Assembly (NCBI GenBank): GCA_944371995.1
Contig: CALVYD010000009.1
Span: 1 to 55,346 of the forward strand
Direction: 5' to 3'
Source: an uncultured Bacilli bacterium
GTDB taxonomy: Bacteria > Bacillota_I > Bacilli_A > RF39 > UBA660
Length of the DNA stretch: 55,346 bases
The position numbers and the translations under genes were made by a program. Below, in pieces: positions 35,284 to 45,000 of the stretch. How positions within the stretch are numbered: the first letter of the stretch is position 1; every line of letters begins with the position of its first letter. Under the pieces are notes generated by a model. The model made no database searches. It worked only from the letters and a program-made list of their open reading frames with translations, and was not told the DNA's origin.

Positions 35284-36975
35284 TTACACCTCTTCTGTTC
35301 TAGGTAATGTTTTTACTTTTTGATTATTTGTTTCTAATAACTTTTCTTGCTCTTTTTTTGTCTTTTCTAATTCTTCTTCTTTTTCTTGTAAATCATCTAG
35401 CAATTTATTTAAATTATTTAGTAATTCTCTACATTCCGGAATTTCATTTAAATAGTCTTTAAAATCCACTTCAATTTTTCTAATCATTTCTTCTAATTTA
35501 TTAGATGTTTTTCCTAATGTATAAGTAGCATCTTCTATTCTGGTAATATTATTTTCTATTTCTCTACTATAATCTATTACAGAAATTACTCTATATCTTT
35601 GTTCTCTTAATCTAGTATTTAGTAGATTTCTCATAAAATATAAGTATGCTGCTGTTGCGGTCGCAACTGCTTTTGCACTTCTGTTTCCTGGTATTAACAT
35701 AGGTAAAGCTATCATTTGTAATAGGCGTCTATTTTGTCTATTTAATAACTGTACTCGATATTCTACTTGTTCTGTAATCGATGTTGATTCACTTACTTTC
35801 TTTTCTAAAGTCTTTAATAAATAATCTTGTTCACTTTGAAATGCTATTAACTGGTTATTAAAGTTTTCAAAATTATAATAAGACTCTTTTAAATTGGCAA
35901 AGGTCTCTTCATCTAATTCCAATTTTTCTTTGGTATCTTCTACCTTATTTGTTAGTGTCTCTGTCTTTTCTGTTACTTCTTCTAGTTTGTCAGCAATCAT
36001 AATATATAATTCGGAATCTTTTACTGTTGTTACGGTATTCTTATTATTAAACTCTTCTATATATTGATCAACTATTTCGGTAAGATAAGTATCATTTTCT
36101 AATTCCGGGTTTTCTATTTTTATTTTTTCTTTTAATTCTTCTATTTTCTTTATGATTATACTAAGTTGTTGTAGTACTTCTTCTGCTGCTTTTGAATCGG
36201 TTAGGTCCTCTGCTGCTTGTGCTAATACATTATATTCATAAATTAATTTTTTTAGCTCTCCTCTTACCTCTTTTAATTTTTCTTCATATCCGGCTACTAT
36301 TTTTTTATCTGCAAATTTTTGAAAAACTTTACTTTGTTCTAAATTTTCTATCTGTGATTCTGGTATTTTGATTTCTGTTTGCTTTTGTTCCTTAATCTCT
36401 ACTTCCCTTTTTGGTTCTAGAGTTTCTTGTTTTTTTACTTGCTTGTTATTTTCTTCTAATGATACTTTAGCTTCTACTACTTTTGGATATTCTTTTTGTT
36501 TTATTTCTATTACTTTTTTACTAGGATAACCTACAATTTCTTTACCATCGATAGTTTTCGGATATCCATGGTCTATAAATTTACGGTCGTTTGATTGATA
36601 ATCTTCTATATATACAGCAGTTTCTTCAAGCTCTAATTTGTTGGCTTTATGTAACTCTTCTTTTTGGAGACCTTTTGCTTTTAATCTTTCCTCTATTTGT
36701 AAGCCCTTGGCTTCTAGGCGTTCATCTTCTTTTTCATCTCTAAGATTTAATAATGTTTCTACTGTGTTTCCAGCAATAGCAATTGGTACTGCAACTAAAA
36801 AAGAAGCTAGTTCTAGATTTTTTACATCTTTTTCTAACTTTTTAATTCTTTCTTGTTTTTTTCTTTGATAATTTTCTTTTATTTTTTTCTTCTGATTAGC
36901 AGTAATGATTACTCTTCTTTTTCTATCTCGCTTACCAGCTTTCGCTCCAATTGCCTCGTTCATTTTGTTCACCAT
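35284..36975 (-). CDS. Large coiled-coil protein of unknown function
   Basis: I do not recognise the family. The 563-residue product begins with a highly basic stretch (AGKRDRKRRVIITANQKKK), has a hydrophobic helix near residues 56-70 (LASFLVAVPIAIAG), a Glu/Lys-rich region with the duplicated ERLxAKGLQxEE motif (about 82-110), long coiled coils (about 215-400), a second hydrophobic segment (MLIPGNRSAKAVATATAAYL, about 427-446), and a final coiled coil with EEELEKTKKEQEKLLETN. It may be a membrane-associated structural protein. It lies 56 bases after the other large protein and just before mraY, hinting at envelope work. Confidence 0.7.
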   Translation of the reverse strand: MVNKMNEAIGAKAGKRDRKRRVIITANQKKKIKENYQRKKQERIKKLEKDVKNLELASFLVAVPIAIAGNTVETLLNLRDEKEDERLEAKGLQIEERLKAKGLQKEELHKANKLELEETAVYIEDYQSNDRKFIDHGYPKTIDGKEIVGYPSKKVIEIKQKEYPKVVEAKVSLEENNKQVKKQETLEPKREVEIKEQKQTEIKIPESQIENLEQSKVFQKFADKKIVAGYEEKLKEVRGELKKLIYEYNVLAQAAEDLTDSKAAEEVLQQLSIIIKKIEELKEKIKIENPELENDTYLTEIVDQYIEEFNNKNTVTTVKDSELYIMIADKLEEVTEKTETLTNKVEDTKEKLELDEETFANLKESYYNFENFNNQLIAFQSEQDYLLKTLEKKVSESTSITEQVEYRVQLLNRQNRRLLQMIALPMLIPGNRSAKAVATATAAYLYFMRNLLNTRLREQRYRVISVIDYSREIENNITRIEDATYTLGKTSNKLEEMIRKIEVDFKDYLNEIPECRELLNNLNKLLDDLQEKEEELEKTKKEQEKLLETNNQKVKTLPRTEEV

Positions 36976-37031
36976 GTTAAGTGTATCATAAAAGTTACAT
37001 TATTTATAGTTTTTCTTGGCTTTTCTTTTTA

Positions 37032-38708
37032 TTATACTGTCAATCCTTTTTGTAATAATTTCTCTTTCGGGATATCTAATTTATCTTGTTTTATCTCTTG
37101 CATTGTGACAGAATCCCAGGCTTCTATTACTTGACATTGGTTATTCATATAATCTATTACATTTTTTAGAGGATATCCATCTAAATAATAATTCATATAT
37201 TCTATATAATTTGGTGATAGACTTTCTTGAAAATTATGTGCCGCAATAAAGTTTTTGATGATACTTTCGATATAATATATTTCTTGTTTACTGCCTTTAT
37301 TCATATAGCTTTCTAGAGAAGTAGTTATTGAAAATCCTTCTGCTAATTTATCTAAGCCTTCCATACTAGTATCTAAATAATCTTGCCATAATTGTATTGG
37401 CCATTTTTCTTCGTCTGAGGTTACTAATAGGTATTCTGTAAAAAATGATAATACTTTTCTTTTAGTTTCATATTGGTCTTCTTTTTCTATATCATCCTCT
37501 TTTTGTTCTAAGAAATCCTTTATTCTCTCTTTTTGAAATTCTAGGATAGTATTCAAATATTCTTTTATATATTCATATCTTTCTTGAGAATTTTTTGTAT
37601 TCTTCATAGCTTGTGCTAACATTAGATAATCACTATATAAACATAAATTTCTCTTAATTGCCAAATTATCATTATCTTGTTCTTTTAATAGTGTTAACTG
37701 TCTTATAATATCTGGTGCTTCTTCTAATATATTCCAATTAATATCTTTTAATTCATATTCTTCTAAAGAATCTAAATAAGTAACTCTTTCCTGCCAAGCT
37801 ATGTTTTCTCCAGCATCTATTTTTTTACCTATTGCTACTCTATTTCTTCTTTTTGCCTCGTCTTGTTCTATAAAGTATTTTTTGACATTTTCTCCTAATG
37901 GTTGCTTTTTACTTGCTTCTTCCCTCATAGCCGTACTTAGTCTTGCTGAGGCATCATCATAGTATGCTAGTTTTAATCTTTCTTCTATCGGTAGAGTTAT
38001 ATAGGTATCCGTTTCCATCTTTTTCATATTCTTTCTTTTCCACTCGTCTAAATATGTCTTAGCAACAATCATATATTGATGATCTAATACTGTTAACTTA
38101 TTTGATGGTGTCTTTATTAAATCTGTTACCGATTTTATTGTATAGTTAAAATTCCTTTGTAAGATATTATAGCCTTTCTCCTTTTCATAATTTTCAAATG
38201 ATTCTAAGGCATTTTCTATTTCTTTACGTTTTTTATCTGATATTATTGTTCTAAAACTTTTTGGTATCTCTTTAAATTTAGCTAGTATATCATTTAACAT
38301 TTCTACTAGTTGTGATAGTTGTTCGATTTGTAGTTCTTTTTCTTCTTTGGAAAGAGAGCTAGCATTAATTACTTTTTCACTTTCGAAAATTCTAATCCAA
38401 TAATCTACTATGATAGATTTTGTTTCTATGTAAAACTCTGTTCCTTCTTGATTCTTATCTTCTAATTCATCTATAGTTTTTTTTAAAGGTGTTTTTTTAT
38501 AAGTTGTCTGTCCTGTTTTATTATTTTTTAGTTCTATTACTACTGTATATTCTAGTATTCCTTCATGGATTTTTACATTTTCAACACTTTTCTCTGGTCC
38601 GAAGTCACAACATTCTTTGTAATAATATAACAAGTCTTTTTCCGTATTTTTTAATGCATCATTCATCATAGCAGTTTTGATTGATGGCTTTTCCATATTA
38701 TTTTTCAT
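37032..38708 (-). CDS. Large helical protein of unknown function
   Basis: I do not recognise this 558-residue protein. It is acidic/lysine-rich and almost entirely helical, with no membrane segment; notable stretches are MKNNMEKPSIKTAMMND at the start, RNRVAIGKKIDAGENIAWQE, and a C-terminal IEYMNYYLDGYPLKNVIDYM. It precedes the coiled-coil gene by 56 bases and both are probably co-transcribed from upstream of 38708. The pair looks like a lineage-specific structural or scaffold module. Confidence 0.65.
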   Translation of the reverse strand: MKNNMEKPSIKTAMMNDALKNTEKDLLYYYKECCDFGPEKSVENVKIHEGILEYTVVIELKNNKTGQTTYKKTPLKKTIDELEDKNQEGTEFYIETKSIIVDYWIRIFESEKVINASSLSKEEKELQIEQLSQLVEMLNDILAKFKEIPKSFRTIISDKKRKEIENALESFENYEKEKGYNILQRNFNYTIKSVTDLIKTPSNKLTVLDHQYMIVAKTYLDEWKRKNMKKMETDTYITLPIEERLKLAYYDDASARLSTAMREEASKKQPLGENVKKYFIEQDEAKRRNRVAIGKKIDAGENIAWQERVTYLDSLEEYELKDINWNILEEAPDIIRQLTLLKEQDNDNLAIKRNLCLYSDYLMLAQAMKNTKNSQERYEYIKEYLNTILEFQKERIKDFLEQKEDDIEKEDQYETKRKVLSFFTEYLLVTSDEEKWPIQLWQDYLDTSMEGLDKLAEGFSITTSLESYMNKGSKQEIYYIESIIKNFIAAHNFQESLSPNYIEYMNYYLDGYPLKNVIDYMNNQCQVIEAWDSVTMQEIKQDKLDIPKEKLLQKGLTV

Positions 38709-38803
38709 ATACCCTCCATTTAGTGTTGTATATTATACTTTATTTTGTCATGGATGTCAATTAGATTTTGTTGCTATAGAAGAATGATAGAGGTATTTTT
38801 TCT

Positions 38804-39772
38804 TTAATACTTCTTTTTATAATTTTCATTCATATAGTCTTTAAAATTATATTTTTTTCTTATGGCTAGTTCTTGTAATATGTCTTTAAACTTATCGATG
38901 TTTTTTACATTAATATTTACTTTATCTATATCTTTCCATACATCTTCTAAGTCATCATTTTCTTTATAAGTAAATAATTCATCATCCCAGCAATAATCGC
39001 TTGGAAAGTGTGCATTGCTATATTCTTTCATTCTAGAATCCATATAATGAATGTGAATATCTCCTTTAATATCTTCTCTTTTAAAGAATTCTGAATGTTT
39101 TTCTATTTGTTCATAGTAAAGAGTTGCAAGAGAGTCTCTTAGTACTTCTATTCCTTTATCTTTGGTATCATATTCATATAATTTTAAGGGTTCTCCATAA
39201 CTTACATAAATATGATTTTTGTCATCATTATAAACAGATACTGGTACTACTTCTATCTTATTTTGTACTGATAAATTATATGGTCCTGCAAATAATTTTT
39301 GGCATAGTAAGTTTTCACTATCATTCCATCTTCCTTCCGGGAATATTAGAATGCTATTTCCTGCTTGCAATACTTTATTCATTTTAATTACTGAATCTTT
39401 TCTACTTTGTTTATCAAACCTGTCAACATAGATTAGACCATTTAACCAGATAAAAAGAGTTCTTATTTCTACATGTAGTTGTTCTGTTGCTCCAAAAAGA
39501 GAATAGAAGTTTCTATCTACTGTAGCAATTACTGCTGGACCATCGAAATAAAAAGAATGGTTAGAAGCAAATATATAACTTTTATGTTTATCTAATTTTA
39601 TTTTTCTATCTACGATTATTTTTTGCTTATATACTACTCTTAGTACTACTTTAAATATTATACTAATTGGTTTATGCAGTACTCTTCTTATTGTTAGTCC
39701 AAAGTTTGTTGTGAAATTATTTACATCTTTTGTTGCTAGGGTTTCTAGTCTTTTAAAAATAAATTTTTTCAT
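38804..39772 (-). CDS. PlsC-like acyltransferase
   Basis: The 322-residue protein carries the acyltransferase blocks of the PlsC/LPLAT family: block I FASNHSFYFDGPAV (NHx4D), block II near YVDRFDKQSRKD and block III LIFPEGRWNDS. The last 100 residues are an extra charged region not found in minimal PlsC. It overlaps the AMP-ligase gene by 4 bases, so the two enzymes likely act in series: the ligase activates a fatty acid and this enzyme transfers it to glycerolipid or another surface acceptor. Confidence 0.85.
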   Translation of the reverse strand: MKKFIFKRLETLATKDVNNFTTNFGLTIRRVLHKPISIIFKVVLRVVYKQKIIVDRKIKLDKHKSYIFASNHSFYFDGPAVIATVDRNFYSLFGATEQLHVEIRTLFIWLNGLIYVDRFDKQSRKDSVIKMNKVLQAGNSILIFPEGRWNDSENLLCQKLFAGPYNLSVQNKIEVVPVSVYNDDKNHIYVSYGEPLKLYEYDTKDKGIEVLRDSLATLYYEQIEKHSEFFKREDIKGDIHIHYMDSRMKEYSNAHFPSDYCWDDELFTYKENDDLEDVWKDIDKVNINVKNIDKFKDILQELAIRKKYNFKDYMNENYKKKY

Positions 39773-41487
39773 TCTACATCATTCTTTCTATCTTCTTGTA
39801 GTTTCTTAAAATCAATTTTTCCTACTCTTGTTGTTGGTAAACTTTCCATATATTCATAACTAATTGGCCAGGCATACTTTGGTAAATTCTTTTTGCATAG
39901 CATCATTAAATCTAAAGTTACTAATTCTTTTTTCTTATGTTTATTTTTTAATACTATAAATGCCTTTGGTACTTCTATTTTTCTTTTGTGTGGAATACCT
40001 ACTACTGTACATAACATCACGGAAGGATGAGTTTCTAATAGTTTTTCAATTTGATTAGGATAAATATTATATCCTGATGAAATAATTATTCTTTTAGATC
40101 TGTTCATAAAAGTAATATATCCATCTTCATCCATAGAACCAATATCTCCCGTATGCAACCAGATATTTCCGTCTTTATGAGTGTGTAGAGCTATATTTGT
40201 TTCTTTTTCATTATTATAATAACCTAACATTACTGTTGGTCCATAAACGCAGATTTCTCCTGGTTCATTATAAGGAACTTCTTCATCTACTTCTGAAAAA
40301 ATACCAACATAAATACCTGGTAGAGGAATTCCTATAGCGCCTTCTCTTTGGTTTTTAGGATCTCCAAGGGATACTCCGCAAACTGCTTCGCTTAGACCAT
40401 ATCCAGCACTTACCTTAATCTTTGCTCCATGTTTTTTTAGAAACTTATTGATTCTATCACGTAAACCTTTTTTGAGTGTATCTCCTCCTACTAGAACACA
40501 TTTTAAGAATTCTAAGGATACATCATCGCTTAATTCTGATAATAAAGATTCAAATAAAGTAGGTACTCCCATTAATATTTCTGGTTTATACTTTTTTATC
40601 ATCCAGCAATATTCTTTTACATCGAACCTAGGTCTTAAAATAACTTTCATGCCTATTGTCAATGGAAATAGGACGCTATGAACTATGCCAAAACCGTGAA
40701 ATATTGGCATTAATGCTAGACAGGTATCTCCTTTTTCTAAATAGCTTTGTCCTATGCTGGCACTCTTTACAAAAGCTATTAAATTCCCATTCGATAACAC
40801 TACACCCTTGGGAGAACCTGTTGTTCCTCCACTGTGAAGGATGATTGCAGGATTCTCTTTACTACCCTTTACTGCATATTCTTTAAAATATGTATCTTCT
40901 GCCATTTCCATAAAATCGTGCCATACTATATATAATCTATTGTTTTTAGCAAATTTTATTTTTATTTTATTATTATGATACCTTAATTTATTCATCCAAG
41001 GCATATAATTATTTAGACTTACCAATATTACTTTTTTTAGCTTTACTTTTTTAATAATATTTTCTATCTTCCAATAGTTACTGTCGATAGCGATAATTAC
41101 TTTACTATCCATATCATTTATCTCATTCATAATTTCATTTTCACTACTAGCAGGATGAATAAAATTAGCAATAGCACCTAGTTTGTTAATGGCAAAAAAC
41201 GATACTATTCCTTCTAATGTATTTGGAAGACATAAAGTAACTACATCTTTTTCTCTTATTCCATAGTTATATAGTCCTTTTGCACAATCATCTATACGAT
41301 TTAGTAGTTCTGGATACCATACTTTACGACCATAATAATCTAGGCATATATTATTTTCGAATTTTAATGCTTGTTCTTCCCAATAATTGTATACTGACTT
41401 ATCTGGAATATCTAGGTTCATATCTTCCTTTGTATAATATTTACTCCATGGAGCTTTAGGCTCTCTTTTAAAATTTAAAAATCCCAT
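39769..41487 (-). CDS. AMP-dependent acyl-CoA/ACP synthetase
   Basis: The 572-residue protein is an ANL-superfamily adenylating enzyme: P-loop ILHSGGTTGSPKGVVLSNGN, the A5-type AGYGLSEAVCGVSL, WLHTGDIGSMDEDGYI, and the hinge RSKRIIISSGYNIYPNQIE. The C-terminal lysine motif is in RVGKIDFKKL. It should activate a fatty or other carboxylic acid as acyl-AMP and pass it to CoA or ACP. It is the first gene of a pair with the acyltransferase. Confidence 0.92.
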   Translation of the reverse strand: MGFLNFKREPKAPWSKYYTKEDMNLDIPDKSVYNYWEEQALKFENNICLDYYGRKVWYPELLNRIDDCAKGLYNYGIREKDVVTLCLPNTLEGIVSFFAINKLGAIANFIHPASSENEIMNEINDMDSKVIIAIDSNYWKIENIIKKVKLKKVILVSLNNYMPWMNKLRYHNNKIKIKFAKNNRLYIVWHDFMEMAEDTYFKEYAVKGSKENPAIILHSGGTTGSPKGVVLSNGNLIAFVKSASIGQSYLEKGDTCLALMPIFHGFGIVHSVLFPLTIGMKVILRPRFDVKEYCWMIKKYKPEILMGVPTLFESLLSELSDDVSLEFLKCVLVGGDTLKKGLRDRINKFLKKHGAKIKVSAGYGLSEAVCGVSLGDPKNQREGAIGIPLPGIYVGIFSEVDEEVPYNEPGEICVYGPTVMLGYYNNEKETNIALHTHKDGNIWLHTGDIGSMDEDGYITFMNRSKRIIISSGYNIYPNQIEKLLETHPSVMLCTVVGIPHKRKIEVPKAFIVLKNKHKKKELVTLDLMMLCKKNLPKYAWPISYEYMESLPTTRVGKIDFKKLQEDRKNDVE

Positions 41488-41563
41488 GATTATTACACCA
41501 TCCTATATTATTTAATTTAAATATACTATAGATAATTAGAAAAGTAAATGATACATTTTTGTC

Positions 41564-41602
41564 AAAAAACCACATCTTTAATATAGTTAAGATGTGGTTT
41601 TA
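41564..41602 (-). terminator. Rho-independent terminator after the PBP gene
   Basis: AAAACCACATCTTTA pairs with TAAGATGTGGTTTT across a short loop (about 14 bp), just after the PBP stop codon at 41606. Confidence 0.9.
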
Positions 41603-41605
41603 TTC

Positions 41606-42275
41606 TTATTCTAGAAGTAGTCTTACTGTGCCTCCTTCTTCTAATTTTTCACCTGCTTCTGGAGACTGGGCTACTATTTTTTTTCCGTTACCAGAATATT
41701 TAATTGTAAAATTTGTCAATTCCTTCTTAGCATCTTCTACTGTTTTTCCTACGACATCTGGTACTTTATGTGTTGGAATATCTGTCCATTCTAGGTCTTT
41801 TTCCATTTCTTTCTCTTGTTTTTCTATTCCTAGGGCATCAATAATATCTAATAGAATACGTCTGGCGATTGGTGTTGTTGTATAACTAGAAAGAAGAGCC
41901 GTGTTTTTAGGATTATCGATTGCAAGATAAAGGACTGCTTCCGGGTCATTTGATGGAACTACTGCCATAAAGGACATGATATAGTTTCCTACTAGGTATC
42001 TTCCGTCTTGAACTTTCTGAGCTGTTCCTGTTTTCCCGCCTATTCGATATCCTTCGATATAAGCACTTTTTCCTCCACCTTTAGCAACGACACTTTCTAG
42101 GGCATGTCTCATGATTCTTGATGTTTTTTCACTGATTACTTGTCTTATTTTTTTCTTTTTGGTTTGTTCTATAATACTATTTGTTTCTTTTTCAGAAATA
42201 CTTTTTACGATATATGGTTCATAGAGTGTTCCGCCATTTACTACTGCTGATACTGCTGTTACTTGTTGTAACGTC
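41606..42275 (-). pseudogene. 3' fragment of a class B penicillin-binding protein (SpoVD/FtsI type)
   Basis: The frame from about 42275 reads LQQVTAVSAVVNGGTLYEPY and continues in frame past MRHALESVV to the stop at 41606. It contains the transpeptidase KTG box (GYRIGGKTGTAQ), SFMAVVPSNDPEAVLYLAID, and a single C-terminal PASTA domain (HKVPDVVGKTVEDAKKEL). One PASTA domain is typical of SpoVD and some FtsI/PBP2B. The SxxK and SxN motifs and the whole N-terminus are absent because element 2 is inserted upstream; the 5' part is not in the window. In this state the gene cannot make a functional transpeptidase. Confidence 0.93.
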
Positions 42276-43898
42276 GTCTATTAAATGAAACTTTCTACCC
42301 AAGTTATCAGAGAATATATTTATGCTTTCTCCTGTTTTTATATAAATATCTAGTTTTATCTTTTTATTCTCTTCTTTATAAACATAGATTCTATCAATTA
42401 ATTCATTAAATACATCACTGAAACACTCATCATCAGTTAAACAATTATCTAACATTTCTTTTAGTTCATTAATTTTATTTTCTATATAGTTTTTATCTTG
42501 CTTGTTATTTTGTAATTCATTTAATTTTGCTTGATATGTAGTTATTTCTTCATTAATTAAATCTATCTGTTTTTTATAATCTTCTTTAGATAAGTATTCT
42601 TCCATAACAAGTTCTAGTAGCTTATTTTTTTTATTATTAAACATTAAAATTTTGGATTTGATATTTTTTATTTCAGATTCATTATTATTTGTTTCTAAAT
42701 AATTCTTACACTCATTTAATATATCATCAAAAATATGCTTTCTTCGTTTCAATAATTTTTTAAACATATCTTTAAAAACTATATCTAATTCATACTCAAA
42801 TACTCTAGGATTAGAGCAACCCTTTAAACTTTCTTTCCGGTATACTTGGCATTCCCATACTGGATTATTTTTTCGTTTACCAGCCGATGATCTATGATAA
42901 GTTAAGTTGTGATGCCCACAATAAATTTTACCGGAATAAGTATATCTATTTTGAAATACTTTTTTATTTACGGCTCTGTTTGTAAAACTATCTTGCCTTT
43001 CCTTTAATTTTTTGTTAGCTCTATCCCATAGTTCTTCTGATACAATCGGTGGGACATTTTCAAAATCTTTATAAATAATCCAATCTGATTCATTTAATTT
43101 TTTCTTCTTTTTTGTACGGTAATCTAACACTTTCGTTTTATGACCACAATAATATCCTTTATATTTAGGATTTTCAATAATTCTAGTTAGTATTGTTGTA
43201 TCTATTCTTTTACCTTTTTTATTTTTGTAACCTAATTCATATAAATACTTTGATACTTTAGATAAACCATCTGTAGTATTGGCATATCTATCAAATATAA
43301 TTTTAATCATTTCTGCCTCTTTTTCATCAATCACTAATTTTCCTTTATCTTTTACATAACCATAGATATTAGAGCATCCTAGCACAGTACCACTATCAAT
43401 ACTTCTTTTCATGCCAAAAGATACTCTTTCTGATAGTTTTCTAACTTCATCTTGGGCAATCGATGACATGATAGTTAGTCTAAGTTCAGAGTCAGGTAAT
43501 ATGGTATTAATATTATCATTTAAAAAATAGACACCAACACCATCTTGCAATAACTCCTGTGTATATTTGATACTATCCAAAGTACTTCTTGAAAACCTGG
43601 ATATTTCTTTCGTTAATATTAAATCAAACTTATGCTTTTTAGCATCTTCGATCATTCTTAAAAATTCTTCACGTTTTTTCACCTGTGTTCCACTGATTCC
43701 TTCATCAATATATGAACCTATAAAATGCCAGTTAGGAACTTTACTTATATAATCATTAAAGAAAGATATTTGGGCAGATAGAGAGTGTAATTGTTCATCT
43801 TTATCAGTTGATACTCTTGCATAAAAACATACTTTTAATTTTAATTCTTGCAGTGGAATTCCTTTCATAATATTATTTCTAACTGTATATAAGTCCAT
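42219..43898 (-). CDS. Large serine recombinase of element 2
   Basis: The 559-residue protein has the resolvase domain with catalytic serine in FYARVSTDKDEQ (Ser30), SRFSRSTLDSIKYTQ, a recombinase domain (about 180-310), a zinc-binding region with variant ligands (KIYCGHHNLTYH...WECQVYRKESLKGC), and a coiled coil (about 395-480). It is not closely similar to the element 1 enzyme. The last ~19 codons (from about DVTTSNSSISSSKWRNTL) come from the host PBP gene read in another frame, so the natural C-terminus before integration differed. An internal ATG (residue 11) is an alternative start. It should catalyse integration and excision of element 2. Confidence 0.93.
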   Translation of the reverse strand: MDLYTVRNNIMKGIPLQELKLKVCFYARVSTDKDEQLHSLSAQISFFNDYISKVPNWHFIGSYIDEGISGTQVKKREEFLRMIEDAKKHKFDLILTKEISRFSRSTLDSIKYTQELLQDGVGVYFLNDNINTILPDSELRLTIMSSIAQDEVRKLSERVSFGMKRSIDSGTVLGCSNIYGYVKDKGKLVIDEKEAEMIKIIFDRYANTTDGLSKVSKYLYELGYKNKKGKRIDTTILTRIIENPKYKGYYCGHKTKVLDYRTKKKKKLNESDWIIYKDFENVPPIVSEELWDRANKKLKERQDSFTNRAVNKKVFQNRYTYSGKIYCGHHNLTYHRSSAGKRKNNPVWECQVYRKESLKGCSNPRVFEYELDIVFKDMFKKLLKRRKHIFDDILNECKNYLETNNNESEIKNIKSKILMFNNKKNKLLELVMEEYLSKEDYKKQIDLINEEITTYQAKLNELQNNKQDKNYIENKINELKEMLDNCLTDDECFSDVFNELIDRIYVYKEENKKIKLDIYIKTGESINIFSDNLGRKFHLIDDVTTSNSSISSSKWRNTL

Positions 43899-43908
43899 AT
43901 AGTACCTC

Positions 43909-44115
43909 CTAAGTTAATATTTTATAATTACATGTATTATTTATATAATCATTATCAATTTTATTTTTTTCTAAATTAATTTTACATATTAATTTATTAA
44001 TACAAAAGTTATACATATCATCATCAATCTTTGATGTGTTTTTTAAATATTCAAGTAGTTTAATACTAATTTCAGTTTCAATGATTTTGGATGGTATTTT
44101 ATTTATATTTTCCAT
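43909..44115 (-). CDS. Small protein upstream of the recombinase
   Basis: The 68-residue product (MENINKIPSKIIETEISIKL...) has a helix pair with LLEYLKNTSKIDDDMYNFCI, resembling the small SHOCT-like or accessory proteins often coded beside serine recombinases. It ends 10 bases before the recombinase start and is co-transcribed with it. No specific family can be named; its position parallels the 80-aa protein before the element 1 recombinase. Confidence 0.5.
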   Translation of the reverse strand: MENINKIPSKIIETEISIKLLEYLKNTSKIDDDMYNFCINKLICKINLEKNKIDNDYINNTCNYKILT

Positions 44116-44283
44116 ATCTTTTGTCCTTTCTCTTTAGTTTATTTTTTTAAAAACTAAAAAAGAACTTAAGGTAATAAGTTCTACAAAAAAAGTGAAAACT
44201 TAATACCTTTATAAGGACAAAATTATTCTAAATTATTATCCGAAAATATTAAGTTTTCAAATAACAATTTAGTTTTTAAATAT

Positions 44284-44718
44284 TTAAAATTTTATAATTA
44301 AATTAGCTATTTCATAGCCATCAACATTATCAGGTAATAATTCATTATGTTCTAAAAGTAAAAATATTTCTGAAAGTACATCTTTCTTTTCTTTAAATGA
44401 TAGCTTTTCAAATAAAATTATCAATTCTTTATATTCTTTAGGATAAAAACGATAAATCTGATAAAAATGATTCCAGTATTCTTTTAACATTTTTACTAAA
44501 TCTGGATATCCAATACTACCTGGATTAAATATACTTATATCAATACTGTCATCCAATAAATCTGGATTAATTTCATTTAAACTATTAATTTGATTATTAT
44601 TCCATAAATTTAAAATGTAAGTAATAAATTTAAGTTTATTAATTTTGTCTAACTCCCCTATTTTCTCCATAATTTTTTTAACATCATCACTTGTATTTTT
44701 TAAATACATATCTAACAC
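44284..44718 (-). CDS. Hypothetical helical protein
   Basis: I do not recognise this 144-residue protein. It is helical and acidic with no membrane segment (MLDMYLKNTSDDVKKIMEKI at the start, FEKLSFKEKKDVLSEIFLLL near the end). It stands alone in element 2 between the recombinase genes and a decayed gene. Size and helix content would fit an antitoxin, immunity or regulatory protein, but nothing in the sequence selects one of these. Confidence 0.5.
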   Translation of the reverse strand: MLDMYLKNTSDDVKKIMEKIGELDKINKLKFITYILNLWNNNQINSLNEINPDLLDDSIDISIFNPGSIGYPDLVKMLKEYWNHFYQIYRFYPKEYKELIILFEKLSFKEKKDVLSEIFLLLEHNELLPDNVDGYEIANLIIKF

Positions 44719-45000
44719 TTCCCTTCCATTATCAATTTAAGCCATTTTAAGAGCCTTTTGCATTTTCTTTAAATAACTGTTCAAGACTAGCATTTAAGCC
44801 TCTTATAAGTTAGATAGAATGCAAATAAGCCTATATTTTGTTTTAATATTTATCACTTAAAAAAATAAATCTTTCAAGAGTTTTTTAATAAAAAAAATAA
44901 AATTTAGTTTTATCATCTTTATCTATTTGTTTTTAGTAATTAATATATTAGTTATTAATTAGATATGCTTATCCATAGACGGTAAATCTACATTACCTAA

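Noticed and set aside
44719-45000. Additional gene in the gap before the replication-type remnant
   Set aside because: Only short frames broken by stops are present; part is the decayed tail of the 45001-45294 gene.
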